A stretch of DNA of 64,000 nt from Membranipora membranacea (Eukaryota > Bryozoa > Gymnolaemata > Cheilostomatida > Membraniporidae): assembly GCA_914767715.1 (NCBI GenBank), contig OU612075.1:8370001-8434000 (forward strand). Reading direction: 5' to 3'. Made by a program: the position numbers and the translations under genes. Below, in pieces: positions 49,801 to 60,500 of the stretch; within the stretch, counting starts at the first letter, position 1, and every line of letters begins with the position of its first letter. The notes under the pieces are model-generated. The model was not told where the DNA came from. It made no database searches and saw nothing but the letters and a program-made list of their open reading frames with translations.

Positions 49801-51588
49801 CAGGGAGGGTGGGACATACCAACCTAATCCTCCCTGCTTATACCAAGTATGGTCTAGTTCGCCTGCATTTGGAGTTGCTCCCCCTCCACTGCTGAGCCGC
49901 AGGCTTCTAGTACTTGCTACCCATCTTAATATACCCTGGGGGAGTAATTTATTCACAGGAGGAAAAGTTGCATAGGCTTGAAGAAGTGATATTTTTGCCT
50001 GCACAACATTTAGCCACCCTCATTACGTTATATAAGCTCTACCATTGTAAGTGACAGTTCGTGTTAGCTAACAATTTATCGCATCATACTAGCTAAACTT
50101 AACTCTAGCTAATATTTACTCATATAGGGTACATGTATATCTTTATCTGGAAAGCCATCCTAACTCATTGTCAATGTGGTCAATCGACTATCCAACGATT
50201 GTACCAAACACTGGAACTAATTCTTCATAGTTGACTATCTTCTTCATAGTTAATTCAAGAAGCTTTCAAAATGACTATAGTCATTATGAAGGCTTACTGA
50301 AAAAAGTTAACTGAACCACAATGCAAATTTAAACGCCTCTCCCTGATAATCCAACTTCTAAGATTGTGCGACCAGCCATATTAAGCGGTGCCAGCCATGG
50401 TCTGGAGGCCAGAAGGATAACATCTAAATATTTCTGCTGACAATGATCTCCGGGAATGTCTTCAATGCACATTTGTGGTGGGCTTTTCTCAGATGATCAG
50501 CACCGATGCGACCCTCGAGAAAAGCCATGAAACACGCATGGAATCCCCTACCGCTGTAAAAAATTATGTTTATCTGACTGTTTACAGAATGTTATGCTTA
50601 ATTACATATGCATCACACAAATTTGTGTGTCTGGGATTTTATGGTTTATGGTAATTTTCTTTGTGATAAAAATTTCAAGCCCTGTTTGAAGGCTCGAGGT
50701 ATGTTTTACACCATTCAATCATTTATAACATCATCTAATTGATTTTGCTCAGGCTTCGATATTTGGGACTCGAAAACGCCTCCTTTTACTAATTCACGTG
50801 ACTTACAGAACAATTAAACCATTATAATTATTTTTGAAAGGGTGGAAAATATCACCAAAAACTAATGAATTGTTAATTTATTACTTTGACCTCAAATAAA
50901 TTTAAATCATTTTGTATTCATGTTTTCAATAAATGTTTTGAAAATTCGCAATGTTTATGAAATGTATCATTTTAATGCTGAGGTAATTGAAACGGAAATT
51001 CTTGCTTGATTTTTTGACAATTCCCGGACAGCCATACTTCCTCCGCCCTATTACATAATCTCCTAAGTATCCGGAGGGGGGGGGGGGGGGGGGGGGGTTG
51101 TGGTAATGAGCTAAATCAAAATGATGATCAAAAAGGGGTAAAAACATAATAATGATTGATTTGAAAGAGTAAAGATTTGCTTGATCGTTGAACAAGGTAC
51201 TAAGTAAGCCCTCCTAGGTATACCGAATCAAGCGATGCTATGCTGAGAGTTGACCTTTGACTTATACTCCGACAACTTGTGTCTTTCTTCTTTACACAAA
51301 ATCTACCTTACCATCCTAGTGAAGTCGAACATGATATTATGTGGAGACTTTGTTACAATGTTTTTTTGCAACAAAATATCATTTTTTCTTAATTTCCGCT
51401 TCCAATTATCCCATCAAACTCTAAACATGATGGACTCAATATCAAGCTTGGTTTTTTTTTTCCAATTTATTTATTACTCTCTCTTCTAAATTTAAGCAAT
51501 GAGACCTGAGGATAGGCTTTGTTCAATGCGATGTTGATCTTTTCCTTCTATTTTTCAGACTCACAAAAAAAAGAAAGGTAAAAACTAA
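31833..51588 (+). CDS. GFM1: Mitochondrial elongation factor G1 (EF-G1mt)
   Basis: Twenty coding exons join in phase to 756 aa (human 751): 31833-31910, 32375-32428, 32954-33073, 33543-33675, 33953-34157, 34537-34653, 35110-35183, 35590-35666, 36206-36360, 37224-37305, 37856-37993, 39224-39328, 43417-43498, 44381-44493, 45025-45177, 46539-46631, 47297-47440, 47765-47926, 49631-49786, 51559-51588. The product is the GTPase that translocates tRNA and mRNA on mitochondrial ribosomes. The Arg-rich N-terminus ([19 protein letters not shown]) is a typical matrix-targeting presequence. GTPase motifs: AHVDSGKT (P-loop), RERGITIQ (switch I), DTPGH, NKLD and TALKNKG. EF-G domains follow: [19 protein letters not shown] (II), FTREDPTF and [12 protein letters not shown] (III), [20 protein letters not shown] (V), and a basic tail. 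GFM1 rather than GFM2 is favoured by [20 protein letters not shown]. Intron 12 (39329-43416) contains a whole antisense gene. Confidence 0.96.
35420..35465. repeat. Short inverted repeat in GFM1 intron
   Basis: GAGTTGT and ACAACTC flank a six-base loop. A weak hairpin; the GGAGTTGTC motif recurs in several introns (near 43617 and 44336). Confidence 0.35.
36731..36787. repeat. Inverted repeat GATCATAGTG in GFM1 intron 9
   Basis: A tandem pair of GATCATAGTG (36731-36750) faces CACTATGATC at 36771-36780. Extended to 17 bases, the arms differ at one position. Confidence 0.6.
38907..39183. mobile_element. Dispersed element with AGGGGAGGC termini, copy 2
   Basis: It matches 19940-20150: GGCCGTAGTTTAG and AGGGGAGGCAAA on the left, CTAGGGGAGGCAGTGCCTCC and CTAAAACTACAGACC on the right. 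It has gained an internal palindrome at 39002-39052, which explains much of its extra length. It lies in GFM1 intron 11, about 40 bases before exon 12. Confidence 0.65.
39002..39052. repeat. AACTCCTTGG palindrome inserted in a repeat
   Basis: GTTATACCAAGGAGTAAGAG faces CTCTAACTCCTTGGTTATAC across a short CTC-rich centre. The other copy of the host element (19940-20150) lacks it, so it appears to have inserted or expanded in place. Confidence 0.6.
40485..42044 (-). CDS. Intronless F-box/leucine-rich-repeat-like protein
   Basis: A single uninterrupted 519-aa frame. Residues about 12-55 match an F-box: [19 protein letters not shown], then [10 protein letters not shown], then PIFWRGVAV. This is the Skp1-binding module of SCF ubiquitin ligases. 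The remainder has irregular leucine-rich segments ([33 protein letters not shown]), as expected for a substrate-recognition domain. I cannot name an orthologue. Two in-frame ATGs occur, at 42044 and 42032 (MVRG then MAAIS). A minus-strand AATAAA lies near 40330. The gene lies wholly inside GFM1 intron 12 on the opposite strand. It has no introns, unlike every other clear gene here, which suggests a retrogene or an insertion, though no poly(A) tract or target duplication was identified. Confidence 0.85.
   Translation of the reverse strand: MVRGMAAISNNYSLENLNKDVLLHIRGYLELWNLGSLSAVCKALRSKLYDPIFWRGVAVKHDDYDNSISKEEAESYEQRDIKTIAFYSQSFSINLSLETISRVNSFTTISIDTDLLDDWSAEDVATLSFGTLKCFIFKVYQPFVRREDAETEELIKAKICEKFDRLFAILNSFLENMGNLNELHVYQADDRNLQHYNSNVLKSVDRHLPHLTALEYTKVCKREYVSCEEDNIGSQSKEYSNITYLAGVHTNFGKLSQAFPNVEHLDMVKVLEDSSLLGDKAADEQTMASVKSVTINKRSDRFDAVTETETLDTLSHFPNITALDLSAVTKLPFDSVENIVKVCPKLLVLNISKALPLSGHKCRILIETLTDLEVLILPYEARGPPCMIPDKYFDNIDSGSSKLKSLIGITTKKELAQFPSLRYKSHSKGWNRLLNRYNREEHGSDDPPTAKVQKIDTLPWKPVKKFSDSWFEAYGADYFYPENIYSNMKDLRGHGLLFKCRFEHVPRTVGMSLAPKHCF
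42262..43206. mobile_element. Long foldback element, AGCTAGC family
   Basis: TACTCACAGGAGGAAAAGTT (left) resembles 49951-49970. The right end is GCTAATTTTCACTCCTCCAG then GGTA. Internal arms pair: CCTTGATCTAGATGA near 42382-42396 with TCATCTAGATCAAGG near 43082-43096. It is about 945 bp and may be nested. It sits between the F-box gene and GFM1 exon 13. A GA microsatellite lies at 42919-42935. Confidence 0.5.
44294..44372. mobile_element. Half-copy of the BIVM-intron foldback MITE
   Basis: CAGTTTTTCTAGCTC, GGAGTTGTCTTCTCTCAATT and GGTACTATTT follow the order of the left arm of the 14471-14986 element. It abuts the polypyrimidine region of GFM1 exon 14, whose acceptor is at 44380. Confidence 0.5.
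44505..44679. mobile_element. Intact MITE with perfect 23-bp TIRs and TA duplication
   Basis: The terminal arms, starting GCCTGTCTTGACAAGC, are exact inverted complements over 23 bases (44505-44527 and 44657-44679). TA lies directly outside each end. This pattern is typical of non-autonomous Tc1/mariner-type elements. It begins 12 bases after the end of GFM1 exon 14, so it inserted right behind the splice donor. A shorter relative is at 15414-15483. Confidence 0.85.
45190..45570. repeat. Three diverged tandem copies of a ~120-bp unit
   Basis: Each copy starts GTCTG(T/A)GAACCACAGCTG or GTCTGAGGACCACAGCTG and ends near AAGCTAACTCACTTCTCTYCT or its equivalent. Starts are near 45193, 45333 and 45448. 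It lies in GFM1 intron 15, starting about 16 bases after the donor. The third copy has a G-rich expansion. Confidence 0.65.
45755..46405. mobile_element. Mosaic foldback element built on CCCAGACGGACCCAGAC
   Basis: Several arm pairs exist. GGCTGGTGCACATTGTCCCA (45762 on) pairs with 46188-46207. The 45880-45990 arm pairs with about 46305-46402. GCACCCAGATG...GAGTCTGGGTCCGTCTGG (46095-46131) pairs with 46217-46253. The pairs interleave rather than nest, so this is not one simple hairpin; repeated insertions of the same element into itself fit best. It lies in GFM1 intron 15. Confidence 0.75.
46638..46686. repeat. ATA/ATC trinucleotide microsatellite
   Basis: AATAATAATCATAATAATAA-type repeat just after the GFM1 exon 16 donor. 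Confidence 0.7.
48437..48540. repeat. TATACTATA/TATACTGTA palindromic microsatellite
   Basis: Irregular repeats of TATACTATA, TATACAATA and TATACTGTATG in GFM1 intron 18. The units are themselves near-palindromic. Confidence 0.6.
49513..49580. repeat. Four copies of a 17-bp tandem repeat
   Basis: AGTTACTCAGGCCTCAT repeated four times with one variant base (CAT/CAC in the last two). It ends about 50 bases before GFM1 exon 19. Confidence 0.85.
49932..50131. mobile_element. AGCTAGC-type MITE in GFM1 intron 19
   Basis: TACCCTGGGGGAGTAA on the left mirrors TTTACTCATATAGGGTA on the right. GCTAAC, TAGCTAAAC and CTCTAGCTAATATT lie inside. About 200 bp. Confidence 0.55.
51076..51097. repeat. Run of 22 G
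   Basis: Uninterrupted poly-G on the plus strand (C-run on the transcript's template) within GFM1 intron 19. It could form a G-quadruplex in nascent RNA. Its length is likely polymorphic. Confidence 0.85.
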
Positions 51589-54182
51589 AGTACCGATAGA
51601 AGAGAGATATGTTATTATTCAGATGTGCCAAATTACGGAGCTTTAGGTAAAGAACTAGGCAGTATGGGAAAGAACTAGACAATAGAGTTCTTATGTACTT
51701 TAGTACATAATGCTACTGTGATAAAGCATGGATTTTTATTGCTTGCAATAGGATCGCAATATCCTTTATTAACAAGTGAAAGGCGTTGTGCAAGTCATGT
51801 ATATATGTACCAATACTTGCTGGGTATTTAAAATTATTGACTTTGGTTTGGTTCATTGTTTAACAAAACAGGTTTACAGAGATGTCTTATGAGTTAGATT
51901 TTCAACATGAACAATAGTCAATTTAATTTAATAATATGTTATGTATGGTTTTTCTGGATTTTTTTGCTGATGGCTGATTTTCCTATTTTTGTGCAGTTTT
52001 TGTTTGTTTTGATTCTATAGGATTTTCAAATGCCCATGCTCCCAAATGGATTACTGTGAGCTCATCTACCATCAACAGTTGGTCAATTGGGATGTTCTTG
52101 ATTCTTTTTTGCATAACGCAATGGCAGTTGGGCAGGACTCTGTGGCGTACCCCCTTCACTTTTTGTTTTTCTATACAGCATAGCTGCATAAAATTAGTGA
52201 CTGAATCACCAAAATATACAAAAGCATTTAATTTAAATTCAAAGACGGAGTTACTGATTTCAGAATCACATTTCAAACTGTGCCTGTATCCAAATCTGTT
52301 GTGTGGTTGGGGCGGTGGATGTGACGCCCCATCAAAAGATCAGCTCAAGAACTCAAGCTAGCGTATGATTTGTTAATTAAAGGCTGAGACTTTGTCAGAC
52401 ATATTTATATGGACTCGAAGAAGCTGGACGACTGTCTTTCTATTTACCATCCACCGCGTCCACTTGGGGATAATTACAAAGCGGCGACAGATGCATTGCG
52501 GCGGCGTATCATAACAATGCAATTATCTTTTATCCCAAAATTAAGTTGAAGATCTCTCTCCCTCGAACATGCTGTTTCGGTCATGATAGGATCTTTTACA
52601 GTTTCTGGTGTCCAGCCCTTGTCCTATGTGTGCTCTGAATGGATAACTCTGAATGAATTTAATTTAGAAAACAACTCAGTGCAGACTATGTCAAAGTTAT
52701 CCTGATTTTATTAGTTTGTTGGCTCCGTCGAAAATGACAATCATGGCCATCTATCAGATAGAGGTACACAGGCCCAATAACATGGTCTATGGATACCTTT
52801 GGTAGCTTATTAGAATTGAATATGTAATATGGCACTTTATTTGTGCAAGTTATTGTAAAGTTAATGACTTTCAATCGAAAAAAATCATTGACCATTATTA
52901 TCATAAAATTTGATGAAGATTCCCGATTGAAAAAAAAATCATTAAGCATGTTATTATTATCATCAAATTTAATAAAGATTCTGAATTGAAAAACACAAAA
53001 TTTAATTGTATTGCGTCTTCATCTGACGGGATATAGATTATCAAGAGGAGGGAAGTGCAAGCTTTTTCTCAATCCCCTAGATACTCAATTAGACAAAGAT
53101 TCCACTCAGTCACTTACTCTCTTAAGATGGGCGTGTTAAGTACGTGACCTCGTAATTTCCTCCTTTTCATTTCCACATCTCCATTGAAGTATGGCTTGTC
53201 TTTAAATCATAGCCAGGACCTATGTTATTTCTCCCCTTGTTGGATGGGGATGTGTAAGGCCATCCCCAGTACAGAAACGCAAGGTATTGGTTTTTTAGCT
53301 AATAATATGAGAGGTTTTTACAGGGCTCTGGGAATGGCTCTGGTTTGGTGTTTCCATCACACCTTATCTTCCTGCTTCATCATATTTGTGGAGAGTACCG
53401 ATCACATCCCATTGTGTTTTAAATGTTCAAGCATGGAAGAAATCAAGAAGAACAGGAATCATAATTTATTTGCGGATTATAATTATTTAAACCTCCCAGA
53501 CCTGTCATAAATAGTTATTCGTACCGCCCCTACTCTTCTTCATTGGAATATCATGGCAGGTCTGGTTAAAAACTTTTGACAGAGAAACACACCTGATTTT
53601 TTTCTGTCACAGTGTGCAGACCTACTAGTCTACAGATCACCCAAGCTGTCACAGAGAACTATTTATTTACGCACAATTCCACAAAATAATTAGTCATAAA
53701 AGTCAGCTGAACAACATCATTCAAGCTTATATTATTACTAGGACAGGTTATAATACAGCGGACAGGTGTAATAACACTATTCACCACTGCTCATCGCCTC
53801 TTATCACTATAATCTTGTCTCTTCAGAACATCAAAGGGCTCAAGTACTCAACTGTTGCCATCCCAGCCGTTCATCAGATTAGATACTCATTCCATTTGCT
53901 CGCCAACCACAACCAAATACACCTTATTGCTTCACCTTCATTGTTGATACATATTGTGCTGGGCAAAATCTTCATTCCGCTGCAGTTTATCACAATAGAA
54001 GAAGACCACATATATTGCTCTGGATTTAACTCTCCTACTTCATTAACAACCAGAGACCATATATCTTGCTGTGGATTTAATGTTTCATCCTGATTAACAA
54101 CTGGATTAGGTTAATCTCGGGAGGATCAACACAGAGTGACAGGTTGTTGTTATTATTATGTTGGTTGAGGTTTAGTACCACG
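51589..54182. other. GFM1-WNT11 spacer
   Basis: Contains the GFM1 3' UTR and WNT11 upstream sequence. No gene is supported. A 46-codon frame at 52409-52549 has a codon-like GC-richer composition (CGGCGGCGT, GCGGCGACA) but no known family. Longer open frames at 53184-53510 and 53815-54093 have no protein-like features. Confidence 0.4.
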
Positions 54183-57100
54183 ATGACCAAGATAGTCGGA
54201 TTATTTATACTCATCTTCTTGTCTTCAGAAGTCAACTCTTCTATAAAGTGGCTGTGAGTATGGAACTTGTATAGCGTGTTGAATTACTCCCATAATGCTT
54301 AGCGAGTTTTTCAATTTTCAGTAAGCAGAAAGCCTTCCCTACTCTCCTGCAGAAAAGCCTTCCCTACACACATAATACTTTAATGATTTTGACTTTCCCA
54401 GAGCAGTTAAGTGACATAACATGTTATACCGACACATTCTACTGCTTGTTAAAGTGGGACATGTTCGCGGAAAATAATCTTAGCCAAAAAGTCGTTGCTG
54501 ACTTTCACAAATAGAAATGTAAAATATTTTAGCTGTTGGATGTAAGGTAAGGTGATCACCACCACAAATTCTTGTCGATTTTGTATCGGATACCTTTCTA
54601 GATATCACCACAGAGTTAGGATAATATATCCTTAGTCTATGGTGATATCATGTCCACCTGTTGGTTATCAGTGATAGAGCTGAGCTATAAAACTGTGATT
54701 AGATCTATTTGCTGTCATGATATATGATGATACTTTATTATCTGGTTTTATTGATAGGACAAACAGGAATTGTAATAATCACGTTGTCATTGTCTTATCA
54801 TGTGCTAGATATTGTTTGATATGTGTCAGCTCTCTACCTGTTCAAATTGTTTGTAACCCAATACCGATAATCTGTGAATATTTAAAGTAAAATTTAAAAA
54901 ATGAGGTACAATACCTTCTTCTCTGATGCCATCACAGAGTAAGGATATATCCTTACTCTGTGATGCCATCATAGGTAGCCTTTATGAGATGCCTTCTTTC
55001 ACCCCAAGACAACTAAATCTTGTCTTGTATGGTTTAAGTTTACAAATTTTCAGATAACTCTTATTCAAGGGAAGATCAACAATGCTAAAGCCAACTCTAT
55101 TTAACCTAAACTCACAATCAAATTACTAATTGTTACATTGACATTCTTAACTCTGCCGGGTGGCCAAAACATCGCTTGCGTCAAACTACAGATAACATAT
55201 ATTTCATTGCAGTGCTGCATTACTTAATGGTGCTTCGGTAAGTATCCCTCATTTCTGTTCATTTTACAGGGCTTTATCCAAACTGCCAACTAGCGCCAAC
55301 AATCTAGAGATCGCTGGTACAAAATCGCTACCTTCCGAAGGCTTGACACGCAGACAGACACGCCTGCTTCGGAAAGATGACACTTTAGCACCTGTTGTTA
55401 AAAATGCTGCTAACACAGTTATAGCTGCCTGTGGCGCTGTGTTCAATCAGAGTAGATGGAACTGTTCTTCATTAAGCGAGCTTCCGCACATCTCCCCTGA
55501 GCTACGCATTGGTAAGCACGACTTTCTCCCTCAACTTGTGGCGAACTGCTGTTAAGGGTGGCCTAGTAGCTTGACATATAGAATGATATGATAGTTGGAC
55601 TATGGTTGGTGTTACACACTGATATATATATATATATAATTCATATCAATGGTGTTACAGGTCCCGGATATCATTTATAGTGTGGCATTGATGATCCAAT
55701 CATTCTAGGCATATCCATAACAGAAAAAAGGCCTCCAATATCATTATTTTGGTCAAAATTATCCATTATCTGTTAATATGAGCTATTTGCCAGCTTTTCA
55801 ACTTTGCTATGCGTTCACCTCAATGTGTATCAAAAATGAATTGAGGCACTTTGACATGTGCTGTCTGAGAATGAACCGAAAATATGTTGCAATCAGTAGC
55901 AAGGCCTGATGCTAACATCCCGCAACTGTTGGTTTTTTGTCAAGATTGGCAAGAAACATTCCTCAGAGTGAATAATTGCTTGTTCTTTGTGACAGTGATT
56001 GATGGGACTTGCTCAATCAGAAGTCGCCTGTTCGAATTTGCATAATCGCTACAAATTTCTGCATTCTAATCAGTTTGAAATTTTATTATTCTTTATTCGT
56101 AACAACCCAGGTTGTCTGTCGTGTGAATAAGAAAAGCTAAAATTATCCATGACTGAGAATGTTTGTGTGACGTCCTAGAAATGTTATCCTGTTTGCATGG
56201 CGTTTATGAATTGTTTATCGCGATTCTGGTTGACTCTTTGGCGAATAATAATCCGCAAGATCTCAAGATTTCAAAAGGAATTGTTATGGGTCATAAAACT
56301 TCAATTTGTGAGAGAGATGGTAGATTAACTAAGATCTCTGATACAGATCTCGTTCAAAGCTATATATATTTACTTATATTAAACTGATAATGTGCAGCCA
56401 TTGTAATACCCACCTGATTATGCAAATATTTTGTTTTTCAAGTCAAGTGCTCCCAAAGTAACTGGATTCTCTAGAAGGTTTTCTCCATTTTTTTTTGCAA
56501 TTCCTGATTGGTTAACGAAATTAACAGTTTGAAGTGGTTGTGCTTCAAAATTGTCTGTGTAATTGGGTTTGTGTTCTTTAAGGCGTCTTCGTGGTAACTC
56601 AGGCACATTTCAATATTTTGTCACTTTTCTTAATCAATGTTTCATTCCAATTTGTGAAGATTATCATTAGGTAGGCGACCAGTCTAGGACTAATCTCAGT
56701 GTTTCCTGCCTCGATTTGCCGGTATTGCAAATTGTGACAATTTGGAATTCACTGTAGGTGGTGACATTGTACAAACTTCCTAACACTCTACTTTTTATCC
56801 ACTTTATCCACATCGTTTTTGATATTTTTGAGCTCTTATAAATATCATTTCACTGTTTTTTACAGGTACAAAGGAACAAGCCTATGTTTACGCACTAGCC
56901 TCATCACAACTAGCAGTTAATGTTGCCACAGCTTGCTCTAAAGGCACAATAAGGTGGGTATAGGAAGGTCATGTTACCAATCATCTCAAGTCAAAATCCC
57001 TTAAGTGAAACCATATTATAGATAGAAGTATCATGAGATACAGAACACCAATTAATATTTGGTTGAAATGTCTAGCCCTATATCATGTAGTCCATATAAT

Positions 57101-57522
57101 GACATAAATTACCAAGCCAGATTCCCGTAATTTGTGATTATGAATTGGGATTATATTTGAATCGGTCAATGAGATTTTCCCTTCGGATTATGCCCTGGTT
57201 TTGTTTTCATCTCTCCTCTCTCCCCTTTCCCACACAGAAATATTTCACAAACAAACAGTTTGAGCATGTATTTATATAATTTTCTAAATAGCGAGTGCCA
57301 TTGTTCAGATGGTGGACAGGATACAGTGCAAGAAGATTTCCTCCGAAACGGCTGCAGCGTCAATCTCAGATTTGGATTAAGATTCTCAGAGAGGTTCACT
57401 GAATCGTCTTATAAAAAGTTAGTAAGGAATCCCTACAGCAGTAGTCTTTATAGAGAGTTTTTGTTTCCGACACAGATACAATATGGAGTATGCAGTATGG
57501 AGTATGCAGTATGCAGTATGCC

Positions 57523-57563
<41 letters not shown>

Positions 57564-60500
57564 CGTATGCAGTATGCAGTATCCTGAAAAGTTAGCCACC
57601 AAGGCCGGCTGCGTTGAAGTTCCAAAATGATTTTACATGTTGCCAGTCTAGCTAAGCGATCTGGTATAAGCCTATCGTTCTTGACGCGCATGTCACCAAC
57701 CACTAAAACAGCTGGGTTATTTTAGTTTTTTAACATTTATATCTATGAGTTTGGAGGGTGTTGTTGGCGCAACAAAAGTTTGTAAATCAACGTAAATCAG
57801 ACCATGACAAACTACGCATAACAGAAGCAGCTAGTCAAGTAGCTTAGATACCCTGGCATCAGATCTGAGATATGATGGGAAAAAATTGTTTCGCCTCACT
57901 AAATCTTGGTAAATTGAACTATCATAGAAATGATATAGAACTACTTTCACTGCGAGACGCACAGGTTTTCAGTAAAAGCAAAAACTAACCAAGACCCAGT
58001 TTCCTATCATACTAGTGTGCTTTCGTGAAGTAAGTAGTGAACCACACTACCCTGCCACTTAAGAAAAGTCAGCTGCCTGAAATATGTGTTGATCGAAACA
58101 AAATAGTTCAGATTCGAGTATTTAAAGCAGCTCTATACTATCCTGAGTGTTCACCACAAAGTCAGGAGTAGTTTAATGGTAAAGGGTACGCACTTGTGAT
58201 CTTTGAGGTCCAGGTTCAATTCCCGGCGCCGGCAGTCATTTGTGAGTTGGTACTGGCACGCCATTCATCCTAGCCAGGTCCTTGCGGAGCGGGACTAAAA
58301 ATATCGGAGGTCCACTGTGTGTTTGCACACCCCACACGCAGTAAAAAGAACCCCCTCTGCCTCTTCGATATAAAGAGTAGCCCCGTTTCCGGCGGGCATG
58401 GGTATAGGGTGCGGCATGAGTTCTATGGGTCCCAGTACCTGAACCCAAGAGAGGATTACTCTCTCCGTTTCAAAGATGATGATGATCACCAAAAATGCGT
58501 CTCAGAAACCTTACGGGTATCTTATCTTCAAACGGGGTTACATGCTATGCAGCTGACCAGCTAGCACTGTAGATGGAGGGTAACGGTCTAAGACAGCTAA
58601 TCAGATTTTACACCAAATGTGTTTAGACCACAAGGAATATTTCGATCCCAGCCAAGCCTATATCCTGGTACATTTTGTGTACTTTTGTTATTTATCAATA
58701 ATGTTTTTTTGCAGAATAAAAAAGTTGATGGTGAAAGGTAAAGATGTACCAGAATCAGTAGAAAACAATGAAGCAATCATGAATATTCATAATGGTAAAG
58801 TTGGTCGCCAGGTGTGTATAAAAGTACTAATCTAGTACTTTATTGGCACTCATAAAGCCTCTTGCAATTCTCATTTTTTTTGAGTGAGATGTCACAAATC
58901 TTTGAAGAAAGCAAATTTTTTACAAGAATGGTAAGCTGTTGATATGTGGCCATCCATTGAATGTGGCACGATTGAACAGGCTCTCCTGCAGTCAAACATA
59001 GCTGTTACTTTGGTGCTGGCCGAGTCTTTGGTGGTCAGGATGATACAAATTTTCAAATAGCCAGTCATCCTATGCATTTAACGCAACTCCTATATTATCA
59101 TTCAATCGTTGAGTTTTAATTGTGTCGCCCTAACCAACAAGTTTGAATGCATCGGGAGGTTTTTGAATATCAAAACAAGTAAAGCTAGCATTTTAAAAGC
59201 ACCCTTGAGAAAAAACCCAAGCAATGAAACAAGACACCACTGCGATAGTTAACCTCTGGTAGTCTGGATGATTCAAGTTGTTCTGTAAATTAGTTAAACT
59301 GTATATTTGTGATTTGTGATTTGAGTTAATATTTGTCTTCGCTTCCAGGCGGTGAAGGATTCTATTACCACACGGTGTAAATGTCACGGTATGTCAGGGT
59401 CCTGTGAAGTGAAAACTTGCTGGACAGACTTGGATAATAAAAAACTGCTAAATGGTGAGAGCTACATACTTTGGCAACAACATTCAGTTTCGGAAGTTTC
59501 TAATCTCTTGATAATTCCTACTCCTGTGTGTGAACATTTCAACAGTGAATTTGAAATGTTTTGGCAGCTGGACTGGAATATGTTTAATATTTCCAAAAAA
59601 CTTTAGCACAAATAGATATGCTTGTTGGTAGCTATATTGCCGATAGACTAAGCATAATACCATAGCTATATTCAGAGTTAAGGCATTGACTTCTTTCTTT
59701 TCTGCTGCGCTTGACAGCGATATGGCATTTAACAATGTATTAGTATAAGTATAATGTCCAACAATGAAAGCTACTGATGCTCACTCAAAAACAAGACAAT
59801 AGTGAAGTTACCTGCCCCTGATCTTATTTGGACCTTCATTTTTGAGATGTATTATGGGAATGTTGCTATTATTACAGACCTAGCAGTGATGTATGAGTCA
59901 GCCCAGGCATTACCTCAGTCATCAACTGTATCAAATAGTCTGATAACCACACCTAGCCCTCAGAGCCAGCAGCATGATAAGCGGGAGGCAGAGAAAGCCA
60001 GCCCTACTCTGATGTTCTACAGAATGTCCTCAGACTATTGTAACTATGATCCAAGGAAAGGATCACATGGCACAAAAGGAAGGTAAGACCTTCAGGTTTA
60101 AAAAAATATTAAATCGTTAATTCTTGACCATTGACATTTAAGCTTTTATGACCAAAACTATGTTGACTTAAAAAAGCTCATTTTATTATTCTGTATCACA
60201 TTCCATATTAGCTGTCAAAACCTGTCATTCGTCTCTTGATAAGACCTCTTCTTGCATTGGTAGTAGCACTGTAGTCTTCTTTGATTGAGGAGGCTCAAAT
60301 TCATATTTTCCCCTGATCATAATTATAAGCACAGGCAAAAAATACCAGATTCTGGTCAGATGTGATGGGAGTTGTGCACCTCTGTAATTTAGGGAGGCAA
60401 CTCAGCAATAGAAATGTATTTGTTGGCTAAAGAATAGGGCATTAGCCTTGTTACACAACCAAGAACAGAAAAAAATGGCCGCTTGACCAGGGTTCTAGGA

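Noticed and set aside
53184-54093. Open frames of 108 and 92 aa upstream of WNT11
   Set aside because: No protein-like composition, splice context or similarity to a known family.
57260-57703. Repetitive frames of the type YCILHTA or YAVCSMP on both strands
   Set aside because: They are translations of the 7-bp AGTATGC repeat in a WNT11 intron.
58165-58240. Possible functional tRNA gene
   Set aside because: A and B boxes are present but arms do not pair fully, and it is joined to a SINE core.
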